Source: an uncultured Balneolaceae bacterium
GTDB taxonomy: Bacteria; Bacteroidota; Rhodothermia; Balneolales; Balneolaceae
Length of the DNA: 64,000 bases
Direction of reading: 5' to 3'
NCBI GenBank assembly: GCA_938003885.1
Contig: CALKWT010000185.1
Location: 13,533-77,532 of the forward strand
Shown here piece by piece: positions 51,273 through 60,994 of the stretch. Below the pieces are notes generated by a model. That model ran no database searches. It was not told the DNA's origin and was given only the letters and a program-made list of their open reading frames with translations. How positions within the stretch are numbered: the first letter of the stretch is position 1; each line of letters starts with the position of its first letter. A program made the translations under genes and the position numbers.

Positions 51273-53732
51273 TCAGCGGTTCACCTCTACTTTCCAGATC
51301 TCTTCTGCATAGTCCCTGATGGTTCTGTCAGAAGAGAACTTCCCGATCCGGGCCACATTCAGAAGTGCCTTCCGGTACCACTCTTCCGGGTTTTTGTAAA
51401 GTTTCTCAACCTCATCCTGGGTTTCCCTGTAAGCCTGGTAATCCGACAGGACGAGAAAATAGTCCCCTTTATGGAGCAGGGAATCGATAATGGGTTGATA
51501 CAACTCCTTGTCATCGTTAAAGAACCCATCCCGCAGTTGATCCAGAATCTGCTTCAGATCGTCATTGGAATTGTATATATCCCAGGGATTGTACCCTTCA
51601 TGGCGCAATTTATCCACATCTTCTACTGTGTTGCCGAAGATGAAAATATTCTCATCACCTACTTCTTCCCTGATCTCCACATTGGCACCATCCAGGGTTC
51701 CAATTGTGAGGGCTCCGTTCAGAGCAAATTTCATATTCCCGGTGCCGGAGGCTTCAAATCCAGCAGTTGAAATCTGTTCAGAGAGGTCTGCTGCTGGGAT
51801 CATTTTTTCTGCCAGCGTTACGCTGTAATTTTCAAGAAATATGAACTTCAGCTTCTTATTTACTTCCGGATCGTTGTTGACCTTGTCAGCCACATCATTC
51901 ATCAATTTGATAAAGAGTTTGGCCATGGTGTAGCCCGGAGCAGCTTTCCCGCCCACCAGAATTGTACGAGGCACAACATCTGCATTCGGATCGGCTTTCA
52001 AACGATTATACTGTCCGATAGCATAAAAAGTGAGCATCAGCTGACGTTTGTATTCATGAATCCTTTTGATCTGGATATCAAAAATAGATTCGGGATCTAC
52101 ATCAATACTCATTTTTTCCCGAATATAGTCAGCCAGATTCTGCTTGTTCTTCTGTTTTATCTCTATAAAGGAGTTCATGAATCCGGAATCGGATGTGAAC
52201 TCTTCCAATTTTCGAAGTTCTTCCAGATCTGTGATCCACTCTTCGCCAATATTACCGCTGATCAGATCAGCCAGTTGCCGGTTACACTGACGCAGCCATC
52301 GACGGGGGGTAATTCCGTTTGTTTTGTTTGTAAAGCGCTCAGGGAAGATCTCATAAAAGTCACGGAAGAGCGTTTTTTTGAGGAGATCACTGTGGAGTGC
52401 TGCCACTCCATTGATCTTGTGGGATCCGACAATTCCCAGGGAGGCCATATGAATAACCGGGTCTTCGCCATCCCCGACAATGGACATCCGGCTTATCTTT
52501 CCCCTGTCGTCCCCAACATCCGCCTGCACCTTCTGCAGAAATCTGCGGTTGATCTCATAGATGATCTGCACATGCCGTGGCAACAGGTTTCTCATCAGGG
52601 AAACCGGCCATTTTTCAAGAGCCTCCGGCATCAGGGTATGATTTGTATAGGCCATCGTATTTACGGTGATCTCCCATGCCAGTTCCCAGCTCAGGTTCTC
52701 TTCATCCACCAGTACGCGCATCAGTTCGGGGATCGCCAGATTGGGGTGGGTATCGTTGCACTGGATCGCAATTTTTTCGGGAAGTTTCCGCCAATCGGTA
52801 TCCGTTTTACTGAAGCGGCGCAGAATATCCTGCATCGATGCAGAGACGAGAAAAAATTCTTGTTTCAGGCGGAGCTCCTGCCCTACAAACACCTTATCAT
52901 TGGGGTAGAGTACCCGCGAAATGTTCTCATTTAATTGTGTATCGCGGACTGCGTCGATGTACTGCCCCTGATTAAAGCTTTTCAGATCGATAGAGGAGGG
53001 GGAGGTGGCTTTCCATAGTCTCAGATTGTTTACTACATCGTTTTTAAAACCGGGGACAGGGGTATCGTAGGCGACAGCAAGGGCATCCTCAGTATTTTCC
53101 CATACAAACCTCAGATTGCCATCCTCATCATTGAATGCTCGTGTATTTCCCCTGAAAGGGATATTGTATTTGATCTTCGGCCGCACAATGTCCCATGGAT
53201 TGCCGTAGCGAAGCCAGAGGTCCGGCTTCTCAATCTGATAACCATTTTCTATAGATTGATAAAATATACCGTAGTCATATCGGATTCCATATCCCACAGC
53301 CGGAATACCGAGGGTAGCCATAGAATCCAGAAAACAGGCGGCAAGACGTCCCAATCCACCGTTACCAAGTCCGGCATCCCACTCGGCAGTGCGGACCTCA
53401 TCATAATCCAGGCCGATATCCTCCATTGCCTCGGCAGCTACATCCTGCAGCCCCAGGCTGATCAGCATGTTGTCCAGCAACCGGCCGATCAGATACTCCA
53501 TGGAGAGGTAGTAGACCCTCTTTACATCGTGGTTGTAATATCCCTGCTGGGTCTCAATCCAGCGGTCGTGCAACCGGTCCATCACGGCGAGTACAACGCT
53601 TCTGTAATTGTCCCAGGGTGTGGAGGAGTGCTCATCTTTTGCCAGTGTATATCTGAGATGCTGCCTGATATCTTCCCGGAAGTCATCAAGATTCATACCA
53701 CTTCTGGGGTTTTTGGAGGATTGATTAGCCAT
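51273..53732 (-). CDS. glgP: Glycogen/starch phosphorylase
   Basis: GlgP releases glucose-1-phosphate from glycogen with phosphate. The 819 residues contain the DAGLGNGGLGRLAACFLDSM signature, RRWLRQCNRQLADLI, VGGKAAPGYTMAKLFIKLMN and the PLP-Lys site EASGTGNMKFALNGALTIG, plus the catalytic DGANVEI. Length and motifs fit the GT35 family. It lies 2.5 kb from glgB, on the same strand, separated by two rightward genes. Upstream is ispE, 116 bp away. Confidence 0.97.
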   Translation of the reverse strand: MANQSSKNPRSGMNLDDFREDIRQHLRYTLAKDEHSSTPWDNYRSVVLAVMDRLHDRWIETQQGYYNHDVKRVYYLSMEYLIGRLLDNMLISLGLQDVAAEAMEDIGLDYDEVRTAEWDAGLGNGGLGRLAACFLDSMATLGIPAVGYGIRYDYGIFYQSIENGYQIEKPDLWLRYGNPWDIVRPKIKYNIPFRGNTRAFNDEDGNLRFVWENTEDALAVAYDTPVPGFKNDVVNNLRLWKATSPSSIDLKSFNQGQYIDAVRDTQLNENISRVLYPNDKVFVGQELRLKQEFFLVSASMQDILRRFSKTDTDWRKLPEKIAIQCNDTHPNLAIPELMRVLVDEENLSWELAWEITVNTMAYTNHTLMPEALEKWPVSLMRNLLPRHVQIIYEINRRFLQKVQADVGDDRGKISRMSIVGDGEDPVIHMASLGIVGSHKINGVAALHSDLLKKTLFRDFYEIFPERFTNKTNGITPRRWLRQCNRQLADLISGNIGEEWITDLEELRKLEEFTSDSGFMNSFIEIKQKNKQNLADYIREKMSIDVDPESIFDIQIKRIHEYKRQLMLTFYAIGQYNRLKADPNADVVPRTILVGGKAAPGYTMAKLFIKLMNDVADKVNNDPEVNKKLKFIFLENYSVTLAEKMIPAADLSEQISTAGFEASGTGNMKFALNGALTIGTLDGANVEIREEVGDENIFIFGNTVEDVDKLRHEGYNPWDIYNSNDDLKQILDQLRDGFFNDDKELYQPIIDSLLHKGDYFLVLSDYQAYRETQDEVEKLYKNPEEWYRKALLNVARIGKFSSDRTIRDYAEEIWKVEVNR

Positions 53733-53848
53733 GGGTGTAACGGTTTGAAATTGAAATTGACATTGTGAACCAGCCTGTAAACAAGCTCTTTTTAAGCAGC
53801 CTTCGGGAATTTAGCAGCCTCCGGATCCTTTACCATCCTTCCGGCTCT

Positions 53849-54712
53849 CTATTCTCTGAAATAGATTCCATGATCCAGCTGAAAACCGGGCCGGGTAAGA
53901 TTCGCCGGGAATCCAAGTTCATGAAACGATTCATATGCATGAATTGCAACAAAATCCTGAGAAAAGATACCATAAACTGCCGAACCGCTACCACTCATCG
54001 ATGCATAGGAAGCACCAAACTCGGTCATCTGATCTTTTATATTTCCTACCAGCTCATACCTGGGGAAGATCGTCTGTTCCAGATCATTGCTCAGCAGATA
54101 TTGCCACTCTTCCGGGTCCTCTTCCATCAGAATCGTCTCAATTTCAAAATCGGGATCGGGGTTTGGAATGCAGTTTCCATAAGCTTCTTCTGTAGAGGAT
54201 TCAAATCCGGGATAGACGGTTACAATCCATCCATCAGGCTGTATGGGAAGCGGCTTTACTTCCTGACCCAGTCCGCTGCCGACTCCCGGCTGGCCATATA
54301 TAAAAAATGGAACATCCATGCCAAGGCCTCTGCTGATGTCAGCCAGATCGTTATCCGAAAGTCCGGAATCTTCCAGCTTGTTCAGGATCCGAAGAGTGAG
54401 CGCGGCGTTACTGCTACCGCCGCCCAGCCCGGCGCCCGCCGGAATATTCTTGATAACAGAGAAAGCGTAATGATGTTTAAGGCCAATATAACGGTCGAAC
54501 GCCTGATAGGCCCGGGTGATCAGATTCTGGTGATCTGTGGGAATAGAGCTGCCTGGCATGGTAAGAGAATAAGCGTCAGCCCGGGTCACTTCAAACCGGT
54601 CCTTCCACTCGATAAAGCAGAGTCCTGTCTCTATCGTGTGATAGCCTGTCGGGAGCTTTTCAAGCACATTCAGGCCCAGATTGATTTTGGCATACGAGTT
54701 GGCTATCCACAT
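53849..54712 (-). CDS. ispE: 4-diphosphocytidyl-2-C-methyl-D-erythritol kinase
   Basis: IspE phosphorylates CDP-methylerythritol in the MEP route to isoprenoids, so this organism uses that route. The 287 residues have the GHMP-kinase pattern: ANSYAKINLGLNVLEKLPTG, IPAGAGLGGGSSNAALTLR with the ATP-binding Gly run, and GSGSAVYGIF near the end. ATG 54712 is chosen; a GTG directly before it (54715) is in frame. It follows the SemiSWEET gene by 16 bp. Confidence 0.95.
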   Translation of the reverse strand: MWIANSYAKINLGLNVLEKLPTGYHTIETGLCFIEWKDRFEVTRADAYSLTMPGSSIPTDHQNLITRAYQAFDRYIGLKHHYAFSVIKNIPAGAGLGGGSSNAALTLRILNKLEDSGLSDNDLADISRGLGMDVPFFIYGQPGVGSGLGQEVKPLPIQPDGWIVTVYPGFESSTEEAYGNCIPNPDPDFEIETILMEEDPEEWQYLLSNDLEQTIFPRYELVGNIKDQMTEFGASYASMSGSGSAVYGIFSQDFVAIHAYESFHELGFPANLTRPGFQLDHGIYFRE

Positions 54713-54728
54713 CACGTAGGGGGTGAGG

Positions 54729-54986
54729 TTAATTTTTAAAACTGAGTTTAAAGTAGAGAATGCTGCAGGCGAGGATCAGCGTGACCCCGTTGGTTAGCAG
54801 GATAGGAAGATCCTTCATTAAAAAACCGTAAATCAGCCATAAAACAACACCTGCACACATGATCGAATACATGCCCAGTGAAATATCTTTTGCCGATTTC
54901 GAACGCCATGTTTTAGCAGCCTGTGGCAGAAAAGAGATCGTGGTACAGAAACCTGCAAGCAGGCCGATAAGTGTTATGCTGTTCAT
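54729..54986 (-). CDS. SemiSWEET-type sugar transporter
   Basis: The 85-residue protein is three membrane helices (about 4-22, 37-56, 61-82) and fits the bacterial half-SWEET, which dimerises to pass sugars across the inner membrane. The PQ-loop is in TTISFLPQAAKTWRSKSAKD, and SLGMYSIMCAGVVLWLIYG matches the second helix with its conserved Trp. The substrate is not known. It lies between cca and ispE with short gaps (22 and 16 bp), an operon position without an evident functional link. Confidence 0.9.
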   Translation of the reverse strand: MNSITLIGLLAGFCTTISFLPQAAKTWRSKSAKDISLGMYSIMCAGVVLWLIYGFLMKDLPILLTNGVTLILACSILYFKLSFKN

Positions 54987-55008
54987 ACTTGTAAATAGAT
55001 TTTCTCAA

Positions 55009-56415
55009 TTATTTATAGTCATCTTTTAAGTGCAGGAGATAGCGGTAGGCATCTTCATGGGTATTGGGAATCTCCCCATCCATGATGGCATTTTTGATGC
55101 GATCTTTTATTGTGCCGATGAGAGGACCGGGGGAGATGTTAAAAAGTTCCATGATCTCTTCTCCGCTGATTGGATTTTTCCAGTTACGGATCTTGTCTTT
55201 TTCTTCGACCTCCTGAATTCTTTTTTCTACATACTCGAAGTTACGAAGATATTGCTTCACTCTCCGCTCATTTTTACTGGTGATATCCGCCCGACAGAGG
55301 ATCATCAGATCCTCCAGTTCATCTCCTGCTTCATAGATGAGCCTTCGTATGGCGCTGTCACTTACCTCTTCAGAAACCAGCGCGATGGGCCGCAGGTGGA
55401 GGCGAACCAGCTTCTGCACATACCTCATTCTCTCATCGAGCGGCAGGGAGAGTCTCCGGAATATCCTGGGTACCCATTTAGCCCCGAGCGCATCGTGCCC
55501 GTGGAAAGTCCATCCTGAAGAGTGGTGAAAGCGTTTAGTGGGGGGTTTTGCAATATCGTGCAGGATGGCAGCCCAGCGAAGCCACAGGTTGTCACTGACT
55601 TCAGCCACATTGTCGAGGACTTCGAGCGTATGTATGAAATTATCCTTATGAGAATGTCCGTTCCGTTTCTCCACACCGACCAGGGCGACCATTTCCGGAA
55701 GAAACTCCTTTAACAGATTGCTTTCGAGATACCATATAAAACCCGCAGATGGCTGATCAGCCATGATACTCTTATTGAGCTCTTCAGCGATTCGTTCACT
55801 GGAAATGATTGAAAGTCTGTGCGCCATTTTCTGAATGGCTTGCATCGTTTCATCTGCTATGGTAAATCGGAGCTGGGTGGCAAAACGAACGGCCCGCATC
55901 ATCCGGAGCGGATCATCGCTGAACGTCTGCTCAGGGTTCACCGGGGTTTTTATAACTCTTTTTTCCAGATCTTTGATACCTCCGAACGGATCGTGCAGAA
56001 TGCCGAACTCATCCGGATTGAGGCCCCAGGAGAGGGCGTTGATCGTGAAGTCGCGCCGGAGCTGATCATCTTTCAAGGTGCCATTTTCCACCAGGGGTTT
56101 ACGGGAGTCCCGCCTGTAGCTCTCTTTTCTGGCACCTACAAATTCTAATTCCAGATCGTGGTATTTAACCTGTGCGGTGCCAAACTGTTTGAAAATAGAA
56201 ACCTTTTGGGTCCCCAGTTTCCTGGCAATCTCCTGTGCCAGTTTGATACCTGACCCCACCGTAACGAAATCGATATCGGTAGGGGGGGCATCAGTCTGGT
56301 TGAGGTAGTAATCGCGTACATAACCACCGACTACATACACTTTCTGGTTGATCGACTCGGCGATCTCGCCAATGGTTTTAAAAAGGTCTTTATGCTGTTG
56401 GGGTATTTCAGTCAA
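55009..56415 (-). CDS. cca: CCA-adding/poly(A) polymerase family tRNA nucleotidyltransferase with HD domain
   Basis: The enzyme adds CCA to tRNA 3' ends. It has the nucleotidyltransferase core VYVVGGYVRDYYLNQTDAPP and the catalytic Asp pair in TDIDFVTVG, then FTINALSWGLNPDE, RMMRAVRFATQLRFTI, and an HD hydrolase domain (LRWAAILHDIAKPPT). I chose TTG 56415 (468 residues) because it gives TEIPQQHKDLFKTIGEIAES, the normal start; the frame is open to a TTG at 56514 with hydrophobic, non-conserved residues. No ATG is available. Confidence 0.92.
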   Translation of the reverse strand: MTEIPQQHKDLFKTIGEIAESINQKVYVVGGYVRDYYLNQTDAPPTDIDFVTVGSGIKLAQEIARKLGTQKVSIFKQFGTAQVKYHDLELEFVGARKESYRRDSRKPLVENGTLKDDQLRRDFTINALSWGLNPDEFGILHDPFGGIKDLEKRVIKTPVNPEQTFSDDPLRMMRAVRFATQLRFTIADETMQAIQKMAHRLSIISSERIAEELNKSIMADQPSAGFIWYLESNLLKEFLPEMVALVGVEKRNGHSHKDNFIHTLEVLDNVAEVSDNLWLRWAAILHDIAKPPTKRFHHSSGWTFHGHDALGAKWVPRIFRRLSLPLDERMRYVQKLVRLHLRPIALVSEEVSDSAIRRLIYEAGDELEDLMILCRADITSKNERRVKQYLRNFEYVEKRIQEVEEKDKIRNWKNPISGEEIMELFNISPGPLIGTIKDRIKNAIMDGEIPNTHEDAYRYLLHLKDDYK

Positions 56416-56533
56416 ATCTCTGTCTGCTATTTTTAATGAGCCTGTAAAAATAAGAACATTTCGGGAAGCAAACAGTATTTGAAGCTGAAATATAGTATAG
56501 ATCCCTTTCAGCAACTATCCGGGAGAACTCCTG

Positions 56534-57538
56534 CTATGAGCCGGCCTGTTTGATAACAGAGTGGTCCCCAAGATGCATTTCCCCTTTGGCGCCATCCACT
56601 TCTGCGGACTTGCCGATCGTTGAATTCTCGAGTGTGCTGTTGGTAATGGCCGTATCCTCACGAATGATTGAGTTTTTAATCTGGCTGTTAGTAATGACCG
56701 CACCTTTTTCAATGCTTACATTGGGCCCGATTTCGCTGTCACTCAGTTTTACACCTTCTGCGATAAAAACAGGTTTATGAAGGATGGTGTTTTGAAATTC
56801 CGGGTGGGAGTGATTCTCCTTTTTTAAAATCTCTGTTGTCGTATCGAGCCACGCAGGCAGCGTGCCGCAATCCAGCCATTCGTCCACCGTCGCCTCCTTG
56901 AATAACTTGCCATCCTTTAGCATCCGGTCCAGCGCATCCGTCAGCTGATACTCTCCGCCGTGACCCTGCACATTGTTATCCAGCAGATACTGAATCTCTT
57001 TCATCAGCTCCTCTCCTTTTCTGAAATAGTAGACCCCGATAATTGCCAGATTGGAGATCGGCTCAGAAGGCTTTTCAACAAAGTCAGTAATCTCGTCACC
57101 CTGATAGACAGCGACACCAAACCTGGAAGGATCCTCCACCTCCTTCAGCCAGATCACACTGTCTGCTCCCTCTACAGATACCTTCTCTTTTGAATCAAAA
57201 AGGGTATCCGCGAATACGATGATCACCTCTCCATTCAGATCTTCAGATGCACAAGAGACGGCATGCGCAGTACCCTTGGCGCTCTCCTGAACCCTGAAGA
57301 TCGCTTCAGCATCGTGCCTGGAGCTCATCTCCCGCAAAGTATTTTTGATTTCGCTGCCAAAGTCGGGCCCTAAAATATAGACGATCTCCGTGATAGGGCG
57401 ATCCAGGGTTCTGGCAAAGGTCTCCACAATACGCTCTACAATCATGGTGCCTGCAACGGGCAACAGAGGCTTGGGGGTGGTGTGGGAGTGCGGACGGACC
57501 CGGGTGCCTCGGCCGGCCATAGGAATAATGAGTTTCAT
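56534..57538 (-). CDS. Sugar-1-phosphate nucleotidyltransferase with left-handed beta-helix end
   Basis: The 334-residue enzyme makes an NDP-sugar. The N-terminal LIIPMAGRGTRVRPHSHTTP holds the nucleotide loop and KPLLPVAG follows; FGVAVYQGDEITDFVEKP and LIIG-like LAIIGVYYF match the RmlA/GlmU-like core. The last 80 residues show hexapeptide repeats (ISNSQIKNSIIREDTAITNS-type strands), so it resembles the GlmU or glucose-1-phosphate thymidylyltransferase long form. The sugar is not determined. It lies upstream of cca and divergent from the Mur ligase gene. Confidence 0.85.
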   Translation of the reverse strand: MKLIIPMAGRGTRVRPHSHTTPKPLLPVAGTMIVERIVETFARTLDRPITEIVYILGPDFGSEIKNTLREMSSRHDAEAIFRVQESAKGTAHAVSCASEDLNGEVIIVFADTLFDSKEKVSVEGADSVIWLKEVEDPSRFGVAVYQGDEITDFVEKPSEPISNLAIIGVYYFRKGEELMKEIQYLLDNNVQGHGGEYQLTDALDRMLKDGKLFKEATVDEWLDCGTLPAWLDTTTEILKKENHSHPEFQNTILHKPVFIAEGVKLSDSEIGPNVSIEKGAVITNSQIKNSIIREDTAITNSTLENSTIGKSAEVDGAKGEMHLGDHSVIKQAGS

Positions 57539-57799
57539 AAGATTAATTTGAGTTCATTTTTAGATTTATACCAGACAAGGGTATCTTTCATAAGAGAGGC
57601 TGAAGTTTTGCGCCGCCGTCATCTTTTGCAGAATGTTTACTATTTTGATATTTACCCGCGTACATAGGCCAATTTGGATCCCGTACGAATGAATAAGATA
57701 GATTTCTGGTTCTTACCAGAGGGATCGGTAAAAAAGATAAAGGATTGAACCATCATAGTCGAACCTTCTTCTGCATAACAGAAACGAAATTGAATAAGT

Positions 57800-59479
57800 T
57801 TGGATCTCTATATACTGGTTACCAATTTGCTGGTACTCGTACTGGTTTTAGTATTATTACGCTATTCACTCTATAGAATCAGATATTTTTTACACATGTT
57901 CCAGCTGGTTGGTTATAAAACCAGCGATTTCAGGAACTGGTGTATGGAGAATATGTTTCCCAAGGTGATCTCAGGTGAACATGTTTTCTTCAATATTGTC
58001 ATTTTTATTGTGAGTTATTTTCTCTCCCGCCGCATCACACTCACTTCCGGTACAATTGTGGTAACGGTATTTGCGCTTTTCTGGTTCGGTGGCCGGATCC
58101 GGTACAAGACAGAGAGAGTTAAGAAACCCCTTGTATTTACAGCCCGTATGAAAAGGCTGACTGCGCTTGTGGCCGTTTTAATACTGCCTTTGTGGTATGG
58201 GGTTATGGAGCTCAGCATGCTTTCCATGATCGCAAGAGATTTTGCAGCCCCTTTTGTATTTACAGATCCCTACTTTTTAGGGTTCGGTCTGGTATTTGTA
58301 GATATTTTCATCCCTCTTCTCATATTTCTGGCTGGCTGGGTGACAAAACCACTGGAGTGGTCGATTCAGCAGGGCTTCAAGAAAAAAGCGATCCAGAAAC
58401 TGAATTCACTCCCAAATCTGAAAGTCATTGCGATTACAGGAAGTTATGGCAAGACCAGTACGAAATTTATTATAGACACTTTTCTCAGCCAGCGATACTC
58501 CGTCTGTATGACACCCGGCAGCTACAATACCCCCATGGGTATCTGCAAGGTGATCAATAACGATCTGAATGCAACTCACGATATGCTGATCCTGGAGATG
58601 GGAGCCCGATATAGAGGAAATATCGATGAATTGTGTGATATCGCCCGGCCCGACGTGAGTGTAGTTACCAACGTGGGAGTTTCCCATTTGAAAACGCTGG
58701 GTTCGGTTAAAGGGATCGCAGAAGAGAAGGGGACCGTTGTCCGGCGAACGAAGCCCGGGGGTGCCGCGATCCTGAATGGGGATGACCCTGCAGTGGCAGA
58801 GATGGAGGCTCTGCGCGACGATATCCAGATCATTCTGACAGGCGATAACGGATCGATACGAGCAGAAGAGATCCGCGTCAGTGAATCGGGAACCTCTTTT
58901 GAGATGGTGTGGCTGAATGAGGATGGAACCCGGGACCAGTCAGAACAGATCACCACGCGGCTGCTCGGGGCCCATAATATTCAGAACATACTTCTTGGGG
59001 CGGCTGTAGCACGACTGTTAGGCGTCCGGCTGAAGACCATTGCCGTGGCGGCGGCAAGCATGGAGCCTGTAGAGCATCGGCTGGAATTAAAGCAGAGGGA
59101 GGGGCTCACCGTCATAGATGACGCTTTTAACTCAAATCCTGTGGGGGCTAAGAGTGCTTTGGATGTGCTTGGAGCATTCAGTGGCAGAAAGCGGGTCATT
59201 ATCACTCCGGGGATGATCGAGCTGGGTGAGAAACAAGATGAGCTGAATGAGCGTTTCGGGCGTCAGATCGCCGAGTCGGGGATCGACGTGGCCATTCTGG
59301 TGGGAGAAGAGCAAACGCGTCCTATCTATCGGGGAATACAACGATCCAAGGCGGCTGTTAAGCCCGATGTACATATCGTAAGCTCTTTGTTTGAAGCCAA
59401 TGAACTGCTTCGGAAAACTACTTCGCCGGGAGATGTTGTTCTCTATGAAAACGATCTTCCTGACACGTTCAACGACTGA
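57800..59479 (+). CDS. Mur ligase (MurF-like) with N-terminal membrane domain
   Basis: The 559-residue protein has about 190 residues with several membrane helices (starting LVTNLLVLVLVLVLL; others about 55-70, 75-92, 115-140, 155-180). Then comes a full ATP-dependent Mur ligase: P-loop ITGSYGKTSTKF at residue 212, VVTNVGVSHLKTLGSVKGIA, IDDAFNSNPVGAKSA and a third domain to the end. The pattern is closest to MurF, which joins D-Ala-D-Ala to the UDP-muramoyl tripeptide. TTG 57800 is the start; an in-frame TGA lies just upstream and no ATG fits. Its last 11 bases overlap dinB. Confidence 0.8.
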   Translation: MDLYILVTNLLVLVLVLVLLRYSLYRIRYFLHMFQLVGYKTSDFRNWCMENMFPKVISGEHVFFNIVIFIVSYFLSRRITLTSGTIVVTVFALFWFGGRIRYKTERVKKPLVFTARMKRLTALVAVLILPLWYGVMELSMLSMIARDFAAPFVFTDPYFLGFGLVFVDIFIPLLIFLAGWVTKPLEWSIQQGFKKKAIQKLNSLPNLKVIAITGSYGKTSTKFIIDTFLSQRYSVCMTPGSYNTPMGICKVINNDLNATHDMLILEMGARYRGNIDELCDIARPDVSVVTNVGVSHLKTLGSVKGIAEEKGTVVRRTKPGGAAILNGDDPAVAEMEALRDDIQIILTGDNGSIRAEEIRVSESGTSFEMVWLNEDGTRDQSEQITTRLLGAHNIQNILLGAAVARLLGVRLKTIAVAAASMEPVEHRLELKQREGLTVIDDAFNSNPVGAKSALDVLGAFSGRKRVIITPGMIELGEKQDELNERFGRQIAESGIDVAILVGEEQTRPIYRGIQRSKAAVKPDVHIVSSLFEANELLRKTTSPGDVVLYENDLPDTFND

Positions 59480-60563
59480 AGGGCAGTTCAAGTTGTTCCC
59501 CTTCGGCACCTCTTTGTTGGGTATTTAGCGTGGATACGGAAATGCCTAAAAGCCGAACCTTCCGCTGGCCGGCTTCTGTGTCAGACAGCAGTTTCCGGGC
59601 AACCTCTTCCAGCACTGCCGGGTCTCTGGTGTAATTTGGGAGCGTGTGGCTCCGTGTGATCGTTTCGAAATCATCGTACCGGACTTTGAGGGTAACGGTT
59701 TTACCGGCAGCCTTCTTCTTTTTCATAGCTCCGGATACTTTACGCGAGAGTTCATGCAAGAAGCCGTGAATCCAGCTCAGGTCTGATACATCCTTCGAAA
59801 AGGTACGCTCTTTGCCGATCGATTTGCGGATCCGGTCCGGAGTGACTTCCCGCAGGTCAATTCCTCGTGCAATTCTGTAATAGTGATGGCCGGTTTTGCC
59901 AAAATTCCGAACCAGTTCCGCTTCCGTCCATTTTTTTAAATCTGACCCGTTCCGAATTCCCAGTCGTGCCATTTTGGATGCCGTTGCTTTCCCGACACCG
60001 TAGAATTTGTCAATCTTAAGGTTCTCAATAAACTCTTCTGCCATATCGGGCGTAATGACATACATCCCATCCGGTTTGTTTATATCCGAGGCTATTTTCG
60101 CAAGGAATTTATTAGGAGCAACACCTGCAGAAGCTGTAAGCCCTGTTTCACTCTTAATCTTATTTCGTAAATACCGTGCAATGAGCGTACCGGATGGCAG
60201 GTTCAGTTTGTTTTCGCTGACATCCAGGTACGCCTCATCCAGGCTAAGTGGCTCTACAACGTCGGTAACCTCGGTAAATATCTCGTGAAGCTGAGCTGAA
60301 ACTTCTTTATATACATCAAATCGAGGTTTCAGAAAAATGGCATGGGGGCAGAGTTTCATGGCGCGTGCTGCCGGCATGGCGGAATGAATTCCATATTTTC
60401 TCGCTTCGTAACTGGCTGCCGCAACAACTCCCCTTCCTTCCGGTGTACCTCCGACTACAACAGGCTTGTTCCTGTATTCAGGGAAATCTCTCTGTTCAAC
60501 AGATGCGAAAAAGGCATCCATATCCATATGGATGATTTTTCTGACGGAAGAAGGTCTTTTCAT
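59469..60563 (-). CDS. dinB: DNA polymerase IV (Y-family)
   Basis: DinB carries out translesion synthesis. The 364 residues contain IIHMDMDAFFASVEQRDFPE with the first catalytic Asp, PLSLDEAYLDVSEN with the second Asp-Glu pair, the helix-hairpin-helix FYGVGKATASKMARLGIRNG and a C-terminal little-finger domain. The end, EQLELPFSR, looks like a beta-clamp binding motif. It converges with the Mur ligase, overlapping its end by 11 bases. No SOS box was recognised upstream. Confidence 0.96.
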   Translation of the reverse strand: MKRPSSVRKIIHMDMDAFFASVEQRDFPEYRNKPVVVGGTPEGRGVVAAASYEARKYGIHSAMPAARAMKLCPHAIFLKPRFDVYKEVSAQLHEIFTEVTDVVEPLSLDEAYLDVSENKLNLPSGTLIARYLRNKIKSETGLTASAGVAPNKFLAKIASDINKPDGMYVITPDMAEEFIENLKIDKFYGVGKATASKMARLGIRNGSDLKKWTEAELVRNFGKTGHHYYRIARGIDLREVTPDRIRKSIGKERTFSKDVSDLSWIHGFLHELSRKVSGAMKKKKAAGKTVTLKVRYDDFETITRSHTLPNYTRDPAVLEEVARKLLSDTEAGQRKVRLLGISVSTLNTQQRGAEGEQLELPFSR

Positions 60564-60659
60564 CTCAATACCAAAGCGTCACAATTGTATACATTTAAAA
60601 TAAGAAAATTTTATATCTTCAGTTCTGAGTAACATTAAGTTTGAACATTTAAAATCACT

Positions 60660-60965
60660 ATGGAAGAATTAAACGGCGTTACAATTTATTGGCTGATTTC
60701 CATCGGCATGCTGGTCGGACTCATTGCAGATCTGGTTATGAGAGATAAAGGCATTGGTCAGATTCCCAACATTCTCTGGGGTGCCGGCTCCTCGGTTGTC
60801 ATTGGCGTCAGCCTTATCACCATTTCAATATTTGCTCCTCTGATTTATGCAGCTCTCGGATCGCTCACTCTCTTGTTTATTGTGAACGTATTCAGCATTC
60901 GCATTTCAGACAATGTAGCTGCACGTACTTCTCGTAAAATCGTTGATGCCGAAAGCGGTCAGTAA
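60660..60965 (+). CDS. Small membrane protein, GlsB/YeaQ/YmgE-like
   Basis: The 101-residue protein has three membrane helices (about 7-25, 37-58, 62-82) and resembles the transglycosylase-associated GlsB/YeaQ family by length and Gly-rich helix pattern (ISIGMLVGLIADLVMRDKG, LWGAGSSVVIGVSLITI). The end is polar. Function is unknown; the family call is tentative. The gene lies alone before the glutamate dehydrogenase gene. Confidence 0.7.
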   Translation: MEELNGVTIYWLISIGMLVGLIADLVMRDKGIGQIPNILWGAGSSVVIGVSLITISIFAPLIYAALGSLTLLFIVNVFSIRISDNVAARTSRKIVDAESGQ

Positions 60966-60994
60966 GAGAGCCGGGCACCATTTTACATCTATGG

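Noticed and set aside
52056..52934. Plus-strand ORF of 292 codons opposite glgP
   Set aside because: It lies wholly inside glgP on the other strand and shows no domain pattern.
53765..54739. Long plus-strand ORF (324 codons) opposite ispE
   Set aside because: It runs fully antisense to ispE, whose kinase motifs are unmistakable, and its protein has no recognisable pattern.
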